Assembly: GCA_021822495.1 (NCBI GenBank)
Contig: JAKAQO010000006.1
Location: 54,302-118,301 of the forward strand
Direction: 5' to 3'
Length of the DNA stretch: 64,000 nt
Source of the DNA: a bacterium
Lineage (GTDB): Bacteria; Elusimicrobiota; Elusimicrobia; UBA1565; UBA9628
Every line of letters begins with the position of its first letter. Position 1 is the first letter of the stretch. Below, in pieces: positions 29,101-36,307 of this stretch. The translations under genes and the position numbers were made by a program. Under the pieces are notes generated by a model that was given only the letters and a program-made list of their open reading frames with translations, was not told where the DNA came from and ran no database searches.

Positions 29101-29700
29101 CAGATTGAGGACATTTCCCGCGCCCGGGAAGACTTAAAGCGCGCGATTCAAACCATCAACGATTCGACGAGAGAAAATTTCCGCAACACCTTTAATGAAA
29201 TTAGGGACCATTTCAAGAAACTTTACGGGACTCTTTTTGAAGGGGGCGAGGCGGATCTCGTTTTGAGCGATCCGGAGAATATTTTAGAGACCGGCATTGA
29301 AATCATGGCCCAGCCTCCGGGCAAAAAACTCCAGAGTATGTCTCTTTTGTCCGGCGGAGAAAAAGCTTTGACTGCGGTCGCTCTCTTGTTTGCCTTTTTC
29401 ATGGTCCGTCCGTCTCCTTTCTGCATGTTGGATGAGGCCGACGCGGCTTTGGATGACGCCAATGTCGAGCGTTTCGTGGGACTCCTCAAAGAATTTGAGT
29501 CCCGGACGCAGTTCTTAATTGCCAGTCACAACAAGCGAACGATGGAGGCGGCCGACGCGATTTACGGCGTCACGATGGAAGAATTGGGTGTCAGCCAGCT
29601 CATCAGCGTGGATTTCAAGAGTCGGGAGCGCGCCGATATCCAGACATCTCCGCTTTCATCTCAAGAGCCGGCGTCGAGCGAAACCCCTGTCGCGGCATAA
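26185..29700 (+). CDS. smc: Chromosome segregation protein SMC
   Basis: A 1,171-residue ATPase of the condensin complex. Walker A is GPNGCGKSN (about residues 31-39). Long coiled coils flank a hinge (about 505-615, YWVGAQTVARAGLPGIVGTL). The ABC signature LLSGGEKALTAVALLFAFF is at about 1,053 and Walker B PFCMLDEADAALDD follows. The start ATG at 26,185 follows AGAGGGAA and gives the usual MHLKTVDIFGYKSFA opening; an upstream in-frame start would add 13 residues. It is a single-gene unit, divergent from the NHL gene. Confidence 0.95.
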   Translation: MHLKTVDIFGYKSFAQKTHLDLQQGINGIIGPNGCGKSNIMESIRWCLGESSWKSLRADAMTDVIFAGTARKPALSFCEVTLTFDNSSQGLPIPFSEVTVTRRLFRSGESLYFLNKSQCRLKDVRDLFLDTGLGSGGYAVIDQGRVEMMISAKPDERRAFFEEAAGVAKYNARREEALKKLERVEADMARVMDARALVDEQVKKLDSDAKKANLFQKYKEELSAAEAAQILKEISRLESLLEEGRLKRQPLEESLGQKKVEIDVAGAETSALNLEQAQGQAQAMEAGKKSSDIKSQVARLEERIGSWEREAASAAERVKSLQTEEMTLKEKIASTDEDLDRARVDLEKLEAQLEAVRQEVEGETERMEGLSFQVSQAQSDWEEKGRKTLEASERLLVETRKVSEGESDLTRIEARIRSSLREYGKDVEAAASLLAALDVARAELKQCENVLEASKGDLETTRAELEKARLKEKELDAENLRLHSQIAETQAQLKALEARGEQDAYWVGAQTVARAGLPGIVGTLQSLFEAEDSLRVKIQDILGERLHAVVCEDSASARNAIDFLKASNRGRCRFLVLSSIPSGASERNYPGEATPLLSKIKFDSRYEPLMRFLFAESYALGPVVFGDHWVFGGAILSPQEGLSLADIERLRRDLESLKTSLADVAAQKQTVSASIGDWENKSRVASQKMTEDLGRRESLAAQVVEKEAVLAARQKNSLIVETEAVEGLKEWSISADKIKELKNDLQALRSAEEAARLSQEESLKALSVLKEKLVEEKAKQGVVKARLEALEGQAFQLKRSCDRLEKEKESHRESIARAVEAISSLSSKQEECALSIAQGRQELDVFYRDLAVSESELKTVMERLQQLELDIHQKGESLKILKANAEAVQEELHALDVEASASKSAQESHKSRLWDQWQLTYDEAKSKYESQEEVNPERLEFLRKRINSLGHVNMAAPEEYQELTQKQTFLNSQIEDISRAREDLKRAIQTINDSTRENFRNTFNEIRDHFKKLYGTLFEGGEADLVLSDPENILETGIEIMAQPPGKKLQSMSLLSGGEKALTAVALLFAFFMVRPSPFCMLDEADAALDDANVERFVGLLKEFESRTQFLIASHNKRTMEAADAIYGVTMEELGVSQLISVDFKSRERADIQTSPLSSQEPASSETPVAA

Positions 29701-29721
29701 AACCGAGAATTTCTCGTTTGG
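29699..29721 (+). terminator. Possible terminator after smc
   Basis: Right after the smc stop codon the sequence AACCGAGAA-T-TTCTCGTTTGGTT can fold into a hairpin with paired GAGAA/TTCTC and outer AACC/GGTT. A T-rich tract follows only weakly, so the strength as a terminator is uncertain. Confidence 0.3.
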
Positions 29722-29735
29722 TTGCCAGCAAGAAT

Positions 29736-29801
29736 TAGGTCTTTTGCCGAGCCTTGACTAGGCCCTTTGGCCCATCTTTTCTTCCTCATTGAATGTTATA
29801 T
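29736..29801 (+). promoter_or_regulatory. Conserved leader motif, copy A (upstream of the GH13/GH15 operon)
   Basis: Two half-sites, TAGGTCTTTTGCCG (from 29,736) and TAGGCCCTTTGGCCCATC (from 29,759), sit 23 bases apart and are followed by GAATGTTATAT (29,791-29,801). The same three blocks occur with identical spacing upstream of the second GH15 gene (36,233-36,297). The blocks could be a two-site operator, or an RNA fold pairing GGTC with GGCC and GCC with GGC. The Shine-Dalgarno GGAGGG and the ATG at 29,825 follow. No known riboswitch class is recognised. Confidence 0.45.
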
Positions 29802-29824
29802 GTAGATTGAGGAGGGAACAGACT

Positions 29825-30007
29825 ATGAATCCCTTGAACCAAAATCGAAGAGGGCGAAAACATCCATCCGAGTCTCGTCTTGATTTATCAAACAGGCGAA
29901 AGTCCGTGGCGCTCATTAGTCATCAAATGACTCTCGGTTCTTTCGACACTTTGAAGGAGAGCTATCACTGGGTCGTCAAACGCGGAACTTGCTTAATCGA
30001 GAAATAG
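29825..30007 (+). CDS. Small basic protein of unknown function
   Basis: A 60-residue protein (MNPLNQNRRGRKHPSESRLD...) with no membrane segment and a net positive charge. The ATG at 29,825 lies eight bases after GGAGGG. Its 3' end overlaps the TTG start of the outer-membrane-like gene by 19 bases, which suggests translational coupling. It is the first gene after the conserved leader motif. No family is recognised. Confidence 0.5.
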   Translation: MNPLNQNRRGRKHPSESRLDLSNRRKSVALISHQMTLGSFDTLKESYHWVVKRGTCLIEK

Positions 30008-31062
30008 AATTTTTCCGCCTCAAGGCGGCGGCTTTTTTATTTGGGTTATTGTTTATGACTTTGGAATTTGTCCAAGCGGGCACGGTTGCCAATCCAAATC
30101 TGGATAGCGATTTTACCAACATGATGGGCTGGATGAGCGGACAATTGGCCAACGGGCTTGGTTTTAACGCCGGAGAAACCTTTGATCCTCCCCGAGAAGT
30201 GACGGATCGCCGCATCGAGACCGATTTATCCCTGGGTATCGGAAATATGCCGTTCAACAAGGCGCAGTTTCCTCAACTGGATCCTTCTCTCCAAGCGGTT
30301 GGGGTTGAAAATTTCTTTCCTGATTCGGTTTTGTTTCCAAATCTCACGATGCATTTAAGGGCCGGGCTTCCCTGGAGATCGGATTTTGCCTTTCGCTTTG
30401 CCGATATGACGACTCCGCCGTCTTATCGCCTCTCTAATTCCTTGACAGGAAACGGCCAGTCTAATTCCATCGGAGCCACCTTGCGCAAGCATTGCTTTGG
30501 AGAAGACGGAGAGCCCTTGCTGACTTTCGCGGCCAATTATAACCATGTCTTTGGGCGTTTCGGATACGCGACTTCGTTTTCCGGAAATCTTCCCACCGTG
30601 GGCGGCTCAAACACTCCGGTCAACGAAAGCGTGTCGGGCAATTTGGGTTGGAACGTCAACAGTTTTGGCCTCAATGCTATAGTCAGTCAGAAATTCGGGG
30701 ATTGGATTCCTTTCATGGGGTTGGGATACAACTACGTGACGGGGCTTGTGAATGCGGGGATGACGGCCATTGATTCCAGCGGTAATTTGGGCCCCATTCA
30801 AGGAGCGGCGACCAGTGGGCCGGCGGCGGATAATGCGAGCGCTATTTTTGGCGCGCAGCTCAACCGCTCTTGGGCGAATTGGTTTTTTAACGGAGAAATA
30901 GAAGTCGTCGGTCCGGATAAGGGACAAGCTTGGATTGCGCAAACGGGCTTTTCTCTTCCGTTCTATATTGGAAGAAGCGGAAAAAACGCGGGCCAAGATC
31001 AAACGGGCCGGAAAAATCCGCCCTTGTCTCTCGAACCGGGAGGAGTGATTTTGTTGCAGTAG
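29989..31062 (+). CDS. Predicted outer-membrane beta-barrel protein
   Basis: A 357-residue protein. The TTG start is chosen because it gives a signal peptide (LKAAAFLFGLLFMTLEFVQA, cut near residue 30); the first ATG (30,055) would lose it. The mature part shows alternating aromatic/polar beta strands (LTFAANYNHVFGRFGYATSFSG, NSFGLNAIVSQKFGDWIPFMGLGYNYVTGL, FFNGEIEVVG...AWIAQTGFSLPFYIG), as in porin-like barrels. Its position before the amylase and glucoamylases suggests a maltodextrin-uptake or anchoring role; this is inference. Confidence 0.6.
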   Translation: MLNREIEFFRLKAAAFLFGLLFMTLEFVQAGTVANPNLDSDFTNMMGWMSGQLANGLGFNAGETFDPPREVTDRRIETDLSLGIGNMPFNKAQFPQLDPSLQAVGVENFFPDSVLFPNLTMHLRAGLPWRSDFAFRFADMTTPPSYRLSNSLTGNGQSNSIGATLRKHCFGEDGEPLLTFAANYNHVFGRFGYATSFSGNLPTVGGSNTPVNESVSGNLGWNVNSFGLNAIVSQKFGDWIPFMGLGYNYVTGLVNAGMTAIDSSGNLGPIQGAATSGPAADNASAIFGAQLNRSWANWFFNGEIEVVGPDKGQAWIAQTGFSLPFYIGRSGKNAGQDQTGRKNPPLSLEPGGVILLQ

Positions 31063-31070
31063 GACTCATT

Positions 31071-34000
31071 ATGTTTAAAAAGACGACCGCGCCTTTTCTT
31101 CATCATTCTTGCGGACGGCGCTCTCCCAACCTTGAGATTATGAGGAAAGGGACCGCTTTTTTGTGCGCGTGCCTTGTTCTCTTTGGAAACGGCTTTTATT
31201 CTTCCGCTTGGGCCGCTGAGATTAAAAATAGTTTTGATCCCCTTTCTCCTGTTCAAGTAGATATTCCGCTTCTCGCGCCGGCAAGTTCGCTTCTTCCCTC
31301 GGGAACGGAAATCCCGAATAATTTCATAAACCTGGATTCCGGGTTAAAGTCCTTAGAGACGACGAAAAAGAAGCTAAAAAACGTTCGAGAAAAGGAAAAA
31401 GCGCTCAACCCGGAAAAAAGGGGACAGTCCCCTTTTTCCACATCCTCGTCTTCCGGTTCGAGGTTACTCTCCCACGGAACTGGGAATATTGTCTCATTTG
31501 CGCCAATTAGAGAATTAAGAGCGGCTGATCATTTTTCTCCGGTAGATTTTGATGGAGACGGCGCGAAAAAATACGCCGCCTTGGATGGGGTCGAAAGCGG
31601 CCCGAGCGTTTCCGAGCTTAAAGGCGTTTTGTCCGATGGCCCCAAATTATCCGGGCAAAGCCTGACCCCATTTTCATTTCATCTGCCTTCCGGACAATGG
31701 GCCTCGGCTCGGGATGAGGGACTGGAGGGTTTTCTCTACTCAAAACTGGAACTGGAAAAACAGGGCCAGGGAAATTTGGAACAGCTGGAGGATTATTTTC
31801 ATTATCTCGATTCTCTTTTGTCTCCCATGGGCTGGGCGGCTTCGGATTTAGAATCTCTTGAGAAAATTCATTCTGCTTCTATTTCGTCTCAACAGAAAAA
31901 TGCGCAGTTAAACGACTGGCTGGTGTCTGTCGTTTCCAAGTATCAAGCCCAATTAGAGCTTTTAGACCCTTCCTTGTGGGCGAAACAAGCCTCCATTTAT
32001 CTGATTTTTGCTCGCGCCTATAATCGCTTGAACCCCGGACAGAATTTCATGGATTCTCTCGATGAGACGGAACTTGCCCGTATCCGAGACGAAATCAAGG
32101 CCAATTCCTTATGGCTGATGGATATTTTCGAGATTGGAGAAATTCATCGCTGGGGAACCGGCGGAGGTTCGGCTTATTCAATCAAGGGCTATCATGTTAA
32201 ACCGGAATTAGGCGGAGATGAGGGGCTCAAAAAGCTAATTGAGCGAGCGCAGAAAATGGGAATTAAGGTCGGGGTTGATTTTATCCCCAATCATGTCTCG
32301 CTCGATAGCGATTTCATCAAGGAATTTCCAGAAGGAGTGATGCACGTTGTTCCTCCGCAGAATCTAAGCGATGAAGAAATTATGGCCCAGGTTCCTCTTC
32401 ATAACGGTAAGCCGGCTTTTTATCTTTTGCATACCGATCATTACCCGGAGAACGGAAAATTCGCGTCCAAAAAAATCCTCGTTCAATATCCGATCACCGA
32501 TTACGGCGGGGATATGTGGACAGACCTTGCCCAGATGGATTACAGCCGTCCGGAAACGCGCCAGTGGGAGTTGGATCAAACATCCAAGATGTTCGGCCCT
32601 TGGAGCTTGAACTTTGTCCGTCGGGACATGGCCTATGAGATTTTAAACGCGCGCTATTTCCCCCGCTGGCTTTTTATTTTAGAGCATGAAAGAGACTCTT
32701 CCCAAGGCTGGATGAAGGACGCCCTGAATCAATTCATCGAGGATTTTAAAACGCGCTGGAAAAATCTAAACGGGGAAGAGTTCATGGCTCAAATGGCCCA
32801 AACAGCCAGAAAAGAAAATCCCGCGGCCGCTTTATTTGACGAAGCCTATAGCAACTTTAGCGATCTGTCGCGGGCGGGGTCGAGCGCAGTTTATAACAAA
32901 AATACTCATGACGGAAGCCGAGGACAATACGGACTTTATGACGCGCTGGTTTCCGCCGCCTCCGGCGGTTCCGTTGATTTTTTAAGAGAAGCTTTAAAGA
33001 ATGTTTCTTTCCGTATGTGGCAGGCAGGCGGCGCCGGCGAACTCAATTTTATCGGCACCCATGACGGCGGCGAGGGAAACCCGGTGGATAAATTCGGGCG
33101 CTATTTTAAAGCCGCGGCTTTGACCGCGCTTTTATTTCGCCCGCTTCTCACCTATAACGGACTTGAGCAGGGCGTGGGTCAGGCGGAAAACCTGATTGGA
33201 GAACTCTCAAAATCAGTTGACACTCAAAAAGCCATTCCCTTTGATATTCCCGTCCTCATTAATTGGAAAAATTCAAACCCCGACAATCAAAAATATCTGG
33301 AAAATCTTTGGAGCATGGGGGAAAAATATAAAGGGGTGATGGGGAAAGCCTTGGAGGTTTTGTCTCCAAAGACGCAGACTTCCATCGTTGCCTGGTCTTC
33401 CGGTTATTCTGAAAACGGAGTTCAAAAGGCGTTGATAGGGGCTTCAAACTTTGGAGACAGGTCCGGCGCATTTTTTAATATGGATTCTCCGACCTTGGAG
33501 GCCTTTGGGGCGTTTAAGCCGAAAGCGGACCGCGTTTATCTGTTGCGGGATGTTTTGCATCTTAAAAAAGACGGAACTCCGACGGTATATACCAGAAGCG
33601 GATCGGACCTGCTTAGAAACGGCCTTTATATCGGTCTTGACGGAGGGGGAACGCAGCTCTTTGAGGTTGAAGAATTTCAGAAGGGTTCTTCCGGAGCAAA
33701 GACAAAAGCGCCTTTGTCGTGGGACGAAAAAACCCAGCGCTTTGTGGAAGGTTCTTGGGGCGTTTTTGCTCTTCTTCAGTTTCCTCAACTTTGGACCAAT
33801 GCCGTCAATCTTGCCCAGGTTCACCCGTGGCTTCAAAGCGCGCTTTCTTTCTTGGGCGTTTCCGCCGGTCATGTGGCGGCCATTTCAGGCATTCCCTTTA
33901 TTGGAGTTTTATCTGGCATTCTAGCTGACTCCATTTTAATGTCTTATTTTATTGGAAGCAAGGAATATACTCCGGCTGTGGTTCAGACTATCGGGGTGGT

Positions 34001-34733
34001 GATGGCGAGTTTGATGCTCAGCCAGGTCGCTTGGGCCGGTTTTGTTCCTTTAGCGGTCTATTTCGCGGCCTTGCCTTTAATCCTGACGCATTTAGCTCTT
34101 AATTTCCTCAAGTGGAAAGGTCGTCTTCCGGAAAAAATGGCGGGGCTTTCCGTTTGGAGCGCGTGGCAAAAGGGGTTGTCTTTACTCGGGCTTTTTCTTT
34201 TGCCGATGGGCATCAGCGTGATGTTTGTGGGTTCCTCCGGAGTTATTCCTTTAATTTTAGGCGGCGTAGCGGCTTTAACAGGACTAGGATTTATGATCGC
34301 CCAAAAGCGCGGAAAACTTTCCCCAAAATGGCAGGGCCATTGGGCTTCCTTGGGCGCGTGGCTGGCGACTTTCTTATTTATGTTCATGCCTCTCGCTCAA
34401 ATTCACAGCGTGTTCAGTAACGCGGTTGGGATGAAGGGGCTCGCCCTTCCCAGTTTTTTGATGGGGGCGGTGGGAAATTTGTTGATGCTCCCGCGAGCGA
34501 TTCTGACCCAAAATAGAATTTGGTTTGTGGGAAGCGCCTGGGCGGTTGTGGTCGGTGGACTTGGGGTTTTTTTGAGTCTGGCCGCTCATGGAGTTTTTGC
34601 GGCCTGGCCGTATTTGGGGGTTCTGACGGCCGCCACTTTTTCTTTTCTCTATTACGCGCTTAAGCGTAATCAAAAATATTTCAAGGAGTCTTCTCTATGG
34701 CGCTCGCTACGTTTTCTCATCTCAAAAAAATAA
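31071..34733 (+). CDS. GH13 alpha-amylase-like protein fused to a C-terminal membrane domain
   Basis: A 1,220-residue protein. The ATG at 31,071 follows AGGA by six bases; an alternative ATG at 31,140 starts directly at a clean signal peptide (RKGTAFLCACLVLFGNGFYSSAWA). The middle carries the four GH13 regions: VDFIPNH (about 402), NFVRRDMAYE with the nucleophile aspartate (about 513-518), ALFDEAYSN with the acid glutamate (about 591) and FIGTHDGG (about 661). From about residue 900 there are 8-9 membrane helices, unusual for this family. A dispersed repeat covers the N-terminus and a palindrome adds KRGQSPFS near residue 117. Confidence 0.75.
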   Translation: MFKKTTAPFLHHSCGRRSPNLEIMRKGTAFLCACLVLFGNGFYSSAWAAEIKNSFDPLSPVQVDIPLLAPASSLLPSGTEIPNNFINLDSGLKSLETTKKKLKNVREKEKALNPEKRGQSPFSTSSSSGSRLLSHGTGNIVSFAPIRELRAADHFSPVDFDGDGAKKYAALDGVESGPSVSELKGVLSDGPKLSGQSLTPFSFHLPSGQWASARDEGLEGFLYSKLELEKQGQGNLEQLEDYFHYLDSLLSPMGWAASDLESLEKIHSASISSQQKNAQLNDWLVSVVSKYQAQLELLDPSLWAKQASIYLIFARAYNRLNPGQNFMDSLDETELARIRDEIKANSLWLMDIFEIGEIHRWGTGGGSAYSIKGYHVKPELGGDEGLKKLIERAQKMGIKVGVDFIPNHVSLDSDFIKEFPEGVMHVVPPQNLSDEEIMAQVPLHNGKPAFYLLHTDHYPENGKFASKKILVQYPITDYGGDMWTDLAQMDYSRPETRQWELDQTSKMFGPWSLNFVRRDMAYEILNARYFPRWLFILEHERDSSQGWMKDALNQFIEDFKTRWKNLNGEEFMAQMAQTARKENPAAALFDEAYSNFSDLSRAGSSAVYNKNTHDGSRGQYGLYDALVSAASGGSVDFLREALKNVSFRMWQAGGAGELNFIGTHDGGEGNPVDKFGRYFKAAALTALLFRPLLTYNGLEQGVGQAENLIGELSKSVDTQKAIPFDIPVLINWKNSNPDNQKYLENLWSMGEKYKGVMGKALEVLSPKTQTSIVAWSSGYSENGVQKALIGASNFGDRSGAFFNMDSPTLEAFGAFKPKADRVYLLRDVLHLKKDGTPTVYTRSGSDLLRNGLYIGLDGGGTQLFEVEEFQKGSSGAKTKAPLSWDEKTQRFVEGSWGVFALLQFPQLWTNAVNLAQVHPWLQSALSFLGVSAGHVAAISGIPFIGVLSGILADSILMSYFIGSKEYTPAVVQTIGVVMASLMLSQVAWAGFVPLAVYFAALPLILTHLALNFLKWKGRLPEKMAGLSVWSAWQKGLSLLGLFLLPMGISVMFVGSSGVIPLILGGVAALTGLGFMIAQKRGKLSPKWQGHWASLGAWLATFLFMFMPLAQIHSVFSNAVGMKGLALPSFLMGAVGNLLMLPRAILTQNRIWFVGSAWAVVVGGLGVFLSLAAHGVFAAWPYLGVLTAATFSFLYYALKRNQKYFKESSLWRSLRFLISKK
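31104..31156 (+). repeat. Dispersed repeat R2, copy 2 (over the GH13 N-terminus)
   Basis: CATTCTTGCGGAC, GCGCTCTCCCAACCTTGAG and ATTATGAGGAAAGGGAC match, in inverted orientation, the repeat at 36,148-36,206. The possible alternative start codon at 31,140 (ATTATGAGG) is part of the repeat. The repeat therefore either contributed coding sequence to the gene or lies in its leader. Confidence 0.55.
31412..31439. repeat. REP-like palindrome in frame inside the GH13 gene
   Basis: A near-perfect inverted repeat with the core GGGGACAGTCCCC and A/T-rich arms ending GGAAA...TTTCC. It is read in frame as EKRGQSPFSTS without breaking the gene. It lies in the low-complexity linker after the signal peptide, where an insertion would be tolerated. 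Confidence 0.7.
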
Positions 34734-36145
34734 ATCGAAAAAGAACGCTTCTCTTCGCGTTTTCTCTTTTTATTTCCGTTCCCGCTTTCGCCAAAAAGCG
34801 CGAGCCCTTGTCTTTTTGGCTTAAGGATGAGAAAACAGTTGCCGTCAAAAGAATGTTTGCCAATATTTCGCCCAAGGGCGGGGCGGTGGGCGCGGTCGCG
34901 GCTTCTCCGTCTAAAAAAAATCCGGATTACTGGTATCATTGGGTTCGGGACGCCGCAATTACCATGAATGAGATCGTTTACCGCCTGGAGGGTTTTGAGA
35001 CGCCGGAAGAAAGGCAAATCGAAACTCAAATGCTCAAAAACTACGTCTCTTTTTCTCGCCTCAATCAAACTTCGAAAGCAAAAACCGGTCTTGGGGAGCC
35101 CAAGTTCAATATGGATGGAACTCCCTTTAACGGGCCCTGGGCCCGGCCTCAAAACGATGGTCCCGCTTTGCGGGCGATTACTTTCCTTCATTGGGCGCGT
35201 TTGCTTAAATCCTCGGGAAGAAAAAAAGAGGTGGTGAAACTCTATGATCCTAAATTTCCGCAAAATTCCGTGATTGGCGCTGATCTGGATTATGTTTCCA
35301 CTCATTGGAAACAACCCTGCTATGATTTGTGGGAGGAATCATTCGGCTTTCACTTTTTTACCCAGATGGCTGAGCGAAAGGCCTTGCTTGAGGGGTCTGA
35401 TTTGGCTGAAGAATTAGGCGATTCTCCGCGTGCTCTTTTTTATAGAAGCGAAGCGAAATCCCTTGAGGCCGAAATTGAAAAACATTGGAACTCTGGGCGC
35501 GGTTACATCATGCCGACGGTGGACCAAACCAATATGCGCTATAAAAATAGCGGGCTAGATTCTTCCGTCATTTTGGGAGTTCTTATGGGAAACACCCATG
35601 ATGGTTTTTTCGCGCCCACAGATGACCGCGTTTTAGCGACCGCCCTGGCGCTTGAGAAAGCGTTTTGGAAAATCTATCCCATTGATCACGCAAATAAAGC
35701 TCCCGGCATCGCCATTGGGAGATACCCTGAAGATCGCTATAATGGAACGAACGTCTTTAAGCCTGATAATGGAAATCCCTGGGTTTTAAATACGGAGGCC
35801 TTTAGCCAGTTTTACTGGACTCTGGCCGCCGACTACTCCAAAAAAAACGCGATTGCTTTAACGCCTCTTAATCTTTCTTTCTTTAAGGCCTTGCCGCTCA
35901 AGAAAAAGTATCTCGCGTCCTTAAAAGCCGGGGAGACGATTCAAAGTTCAAATCCGCTGTTTCAATCCTTGATTTCGGCTCTTCGGAAAAAGGGGGACAG
36001 CTTCATGGCGGTAGTGCGCCGCTTTATTAATCCCAATGGGACGATGTCCGAACAGATTGACCGCAAAACCGGCCGCATGGTTTCCGCTCCCAATCTCACC
36101 TGGAATTACGCCGGGTTTTTGTCCCAGGACCGTACCCGGCAATAA
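34697..36145 (+). CDS. Glucoamylase, GH15, fungal-type (first copy)
   Basis: A 482-residue secreted enzyme (signal peptide to about residue 30, PAFAKK) that should release glucose from the non-reducing ends of starch or maltodextrin. The substrate-site block DYWYHWVRDAAITMNEIV (about 77-94), GLGEPKFNMDGTPFNGPW, the general-acid motif YDLWEE (about 210-215) and the base-bearing MSEQIDRKTG...LTWNYAGFL near the C-terminus all match the fungal glucoamylase layout rather than the usual bacterial GH15. It starts at an ATG after AAGGAG, inside the last 37 bases of the GH13 gene. A palindrome follows its stop directly. Confidence 0.9.
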   Translation: MALATFSHLKKINRKRTLLFAFSLFISVPAFAKKREPLSFWLKDEKTVAVKRMFANISPKGGAVGAVAASPSKKNPDYWYHWVRDAAITMNEIVYRLEGFETPEERQIETQMLKNYVSFSRLNQTSKAKTGLGEPKFNMDGTPFNGPWARPQNDGPALRAITFLHWARLLKSSGRKKEVVKLYDPKFPQNSVIGADLDYVSTHWKQPCYDLWEESFGFHFFTQMAERKALLEGSDLAEELGDSPRALFYRSEAKSLEAEIEKHWNSGRGYIMPTVDQTNMRYKNSGLDSSVILGVLMGNTHDGFFAPTDDRVLATALALEKAFWKIYPIDHANKAPGIAIGRYPEDRYNGTNVFKPDNGNPWVLNTEAFSQFYWTLAADYSKKNAIALTPLNLSFFKALPLKKKYLASLKAGETIQSSNPLFQSLISALRKKGDSFMAVVRRFINPNGTMSEQIDRKTGRMVSAPNLTWNYAGFLSQDRTRQ

Positions 36146-36147
36146 AA

Positions 36148-36206
36148 GGGGACAGTCCCCTTTCCTCAATAATCTCAAGGTCGGGACAGCGCTGTCCGCA
36201 AGAATT
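36148..36206 (-). repeat. Dispersed repeat R2, copy 3, with GGGGACAGTCCCC palindrome
   Basis: The 162-base gap between the two GH15 genes starts, three bases after the stop, with the palindrome AAAAGGGGACAGTCCCCTTT. It goes on with GGGACAGCGCTGTCC, a second perfect palindrome, and CGCAAGAAT. Read on the minus strand it matches the repeats at 31,104 and 20,864. It is the most complete copy: two palindromes in tail-to-tail order, as in BIME-type REP pairs. The first palindrome could also end transcription of the upstream gene. Confidence 0.6.
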
Positions 36207-36232
36207 ATCAAGAAGAGTCACAGTCCCCTTTT

Positions 36233-36297
36233 GGGTCTTTTGCCGGAAACCTTCTAGGCCTTTGGACCCATCCTCTTTGTTCGCCGGAATGTTATAT
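36233..36297 (+). promoter_or_regulatory. Conserved leader motif, copy B (upstream of second GH15)
   Basis: GGGTCTTTTGCCGG (36,233), TAGGCCTTTGGACCCATC (36,255) and GAATGTTATAT (36,287-36,297) repeat the blocks of copy A with the same 23- and 53-base spacings. GGGTC can pair with GACCC and GCC with GGC; the pairing partners differ between A and B but stay pairable. TAGGAGGA and the ATG at 36,308 follow at once. Shared control of the two glucan operons is the simplest reading. Confidence 0.45.
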
Positions 36298-36307
36298 CTA
36301 GGAGGAT

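Noticed and set aside
33451-33924. Plus-strand ORF inside the GH13 gene
   Set aside because: It is an alternative frame of the fused gene near the catalytic/membrane join. The GH13 frame is continuous there and codes for sensible protein.
36287-36297. GTTATAT as a -10 box for the second GH15 gene
   Set aside because: It would put the transcription start within or after the Shine-Dalgarno TAGGAGGA, making that site useless. The conserved spacing to the other blocks fits a leader or operator element better.
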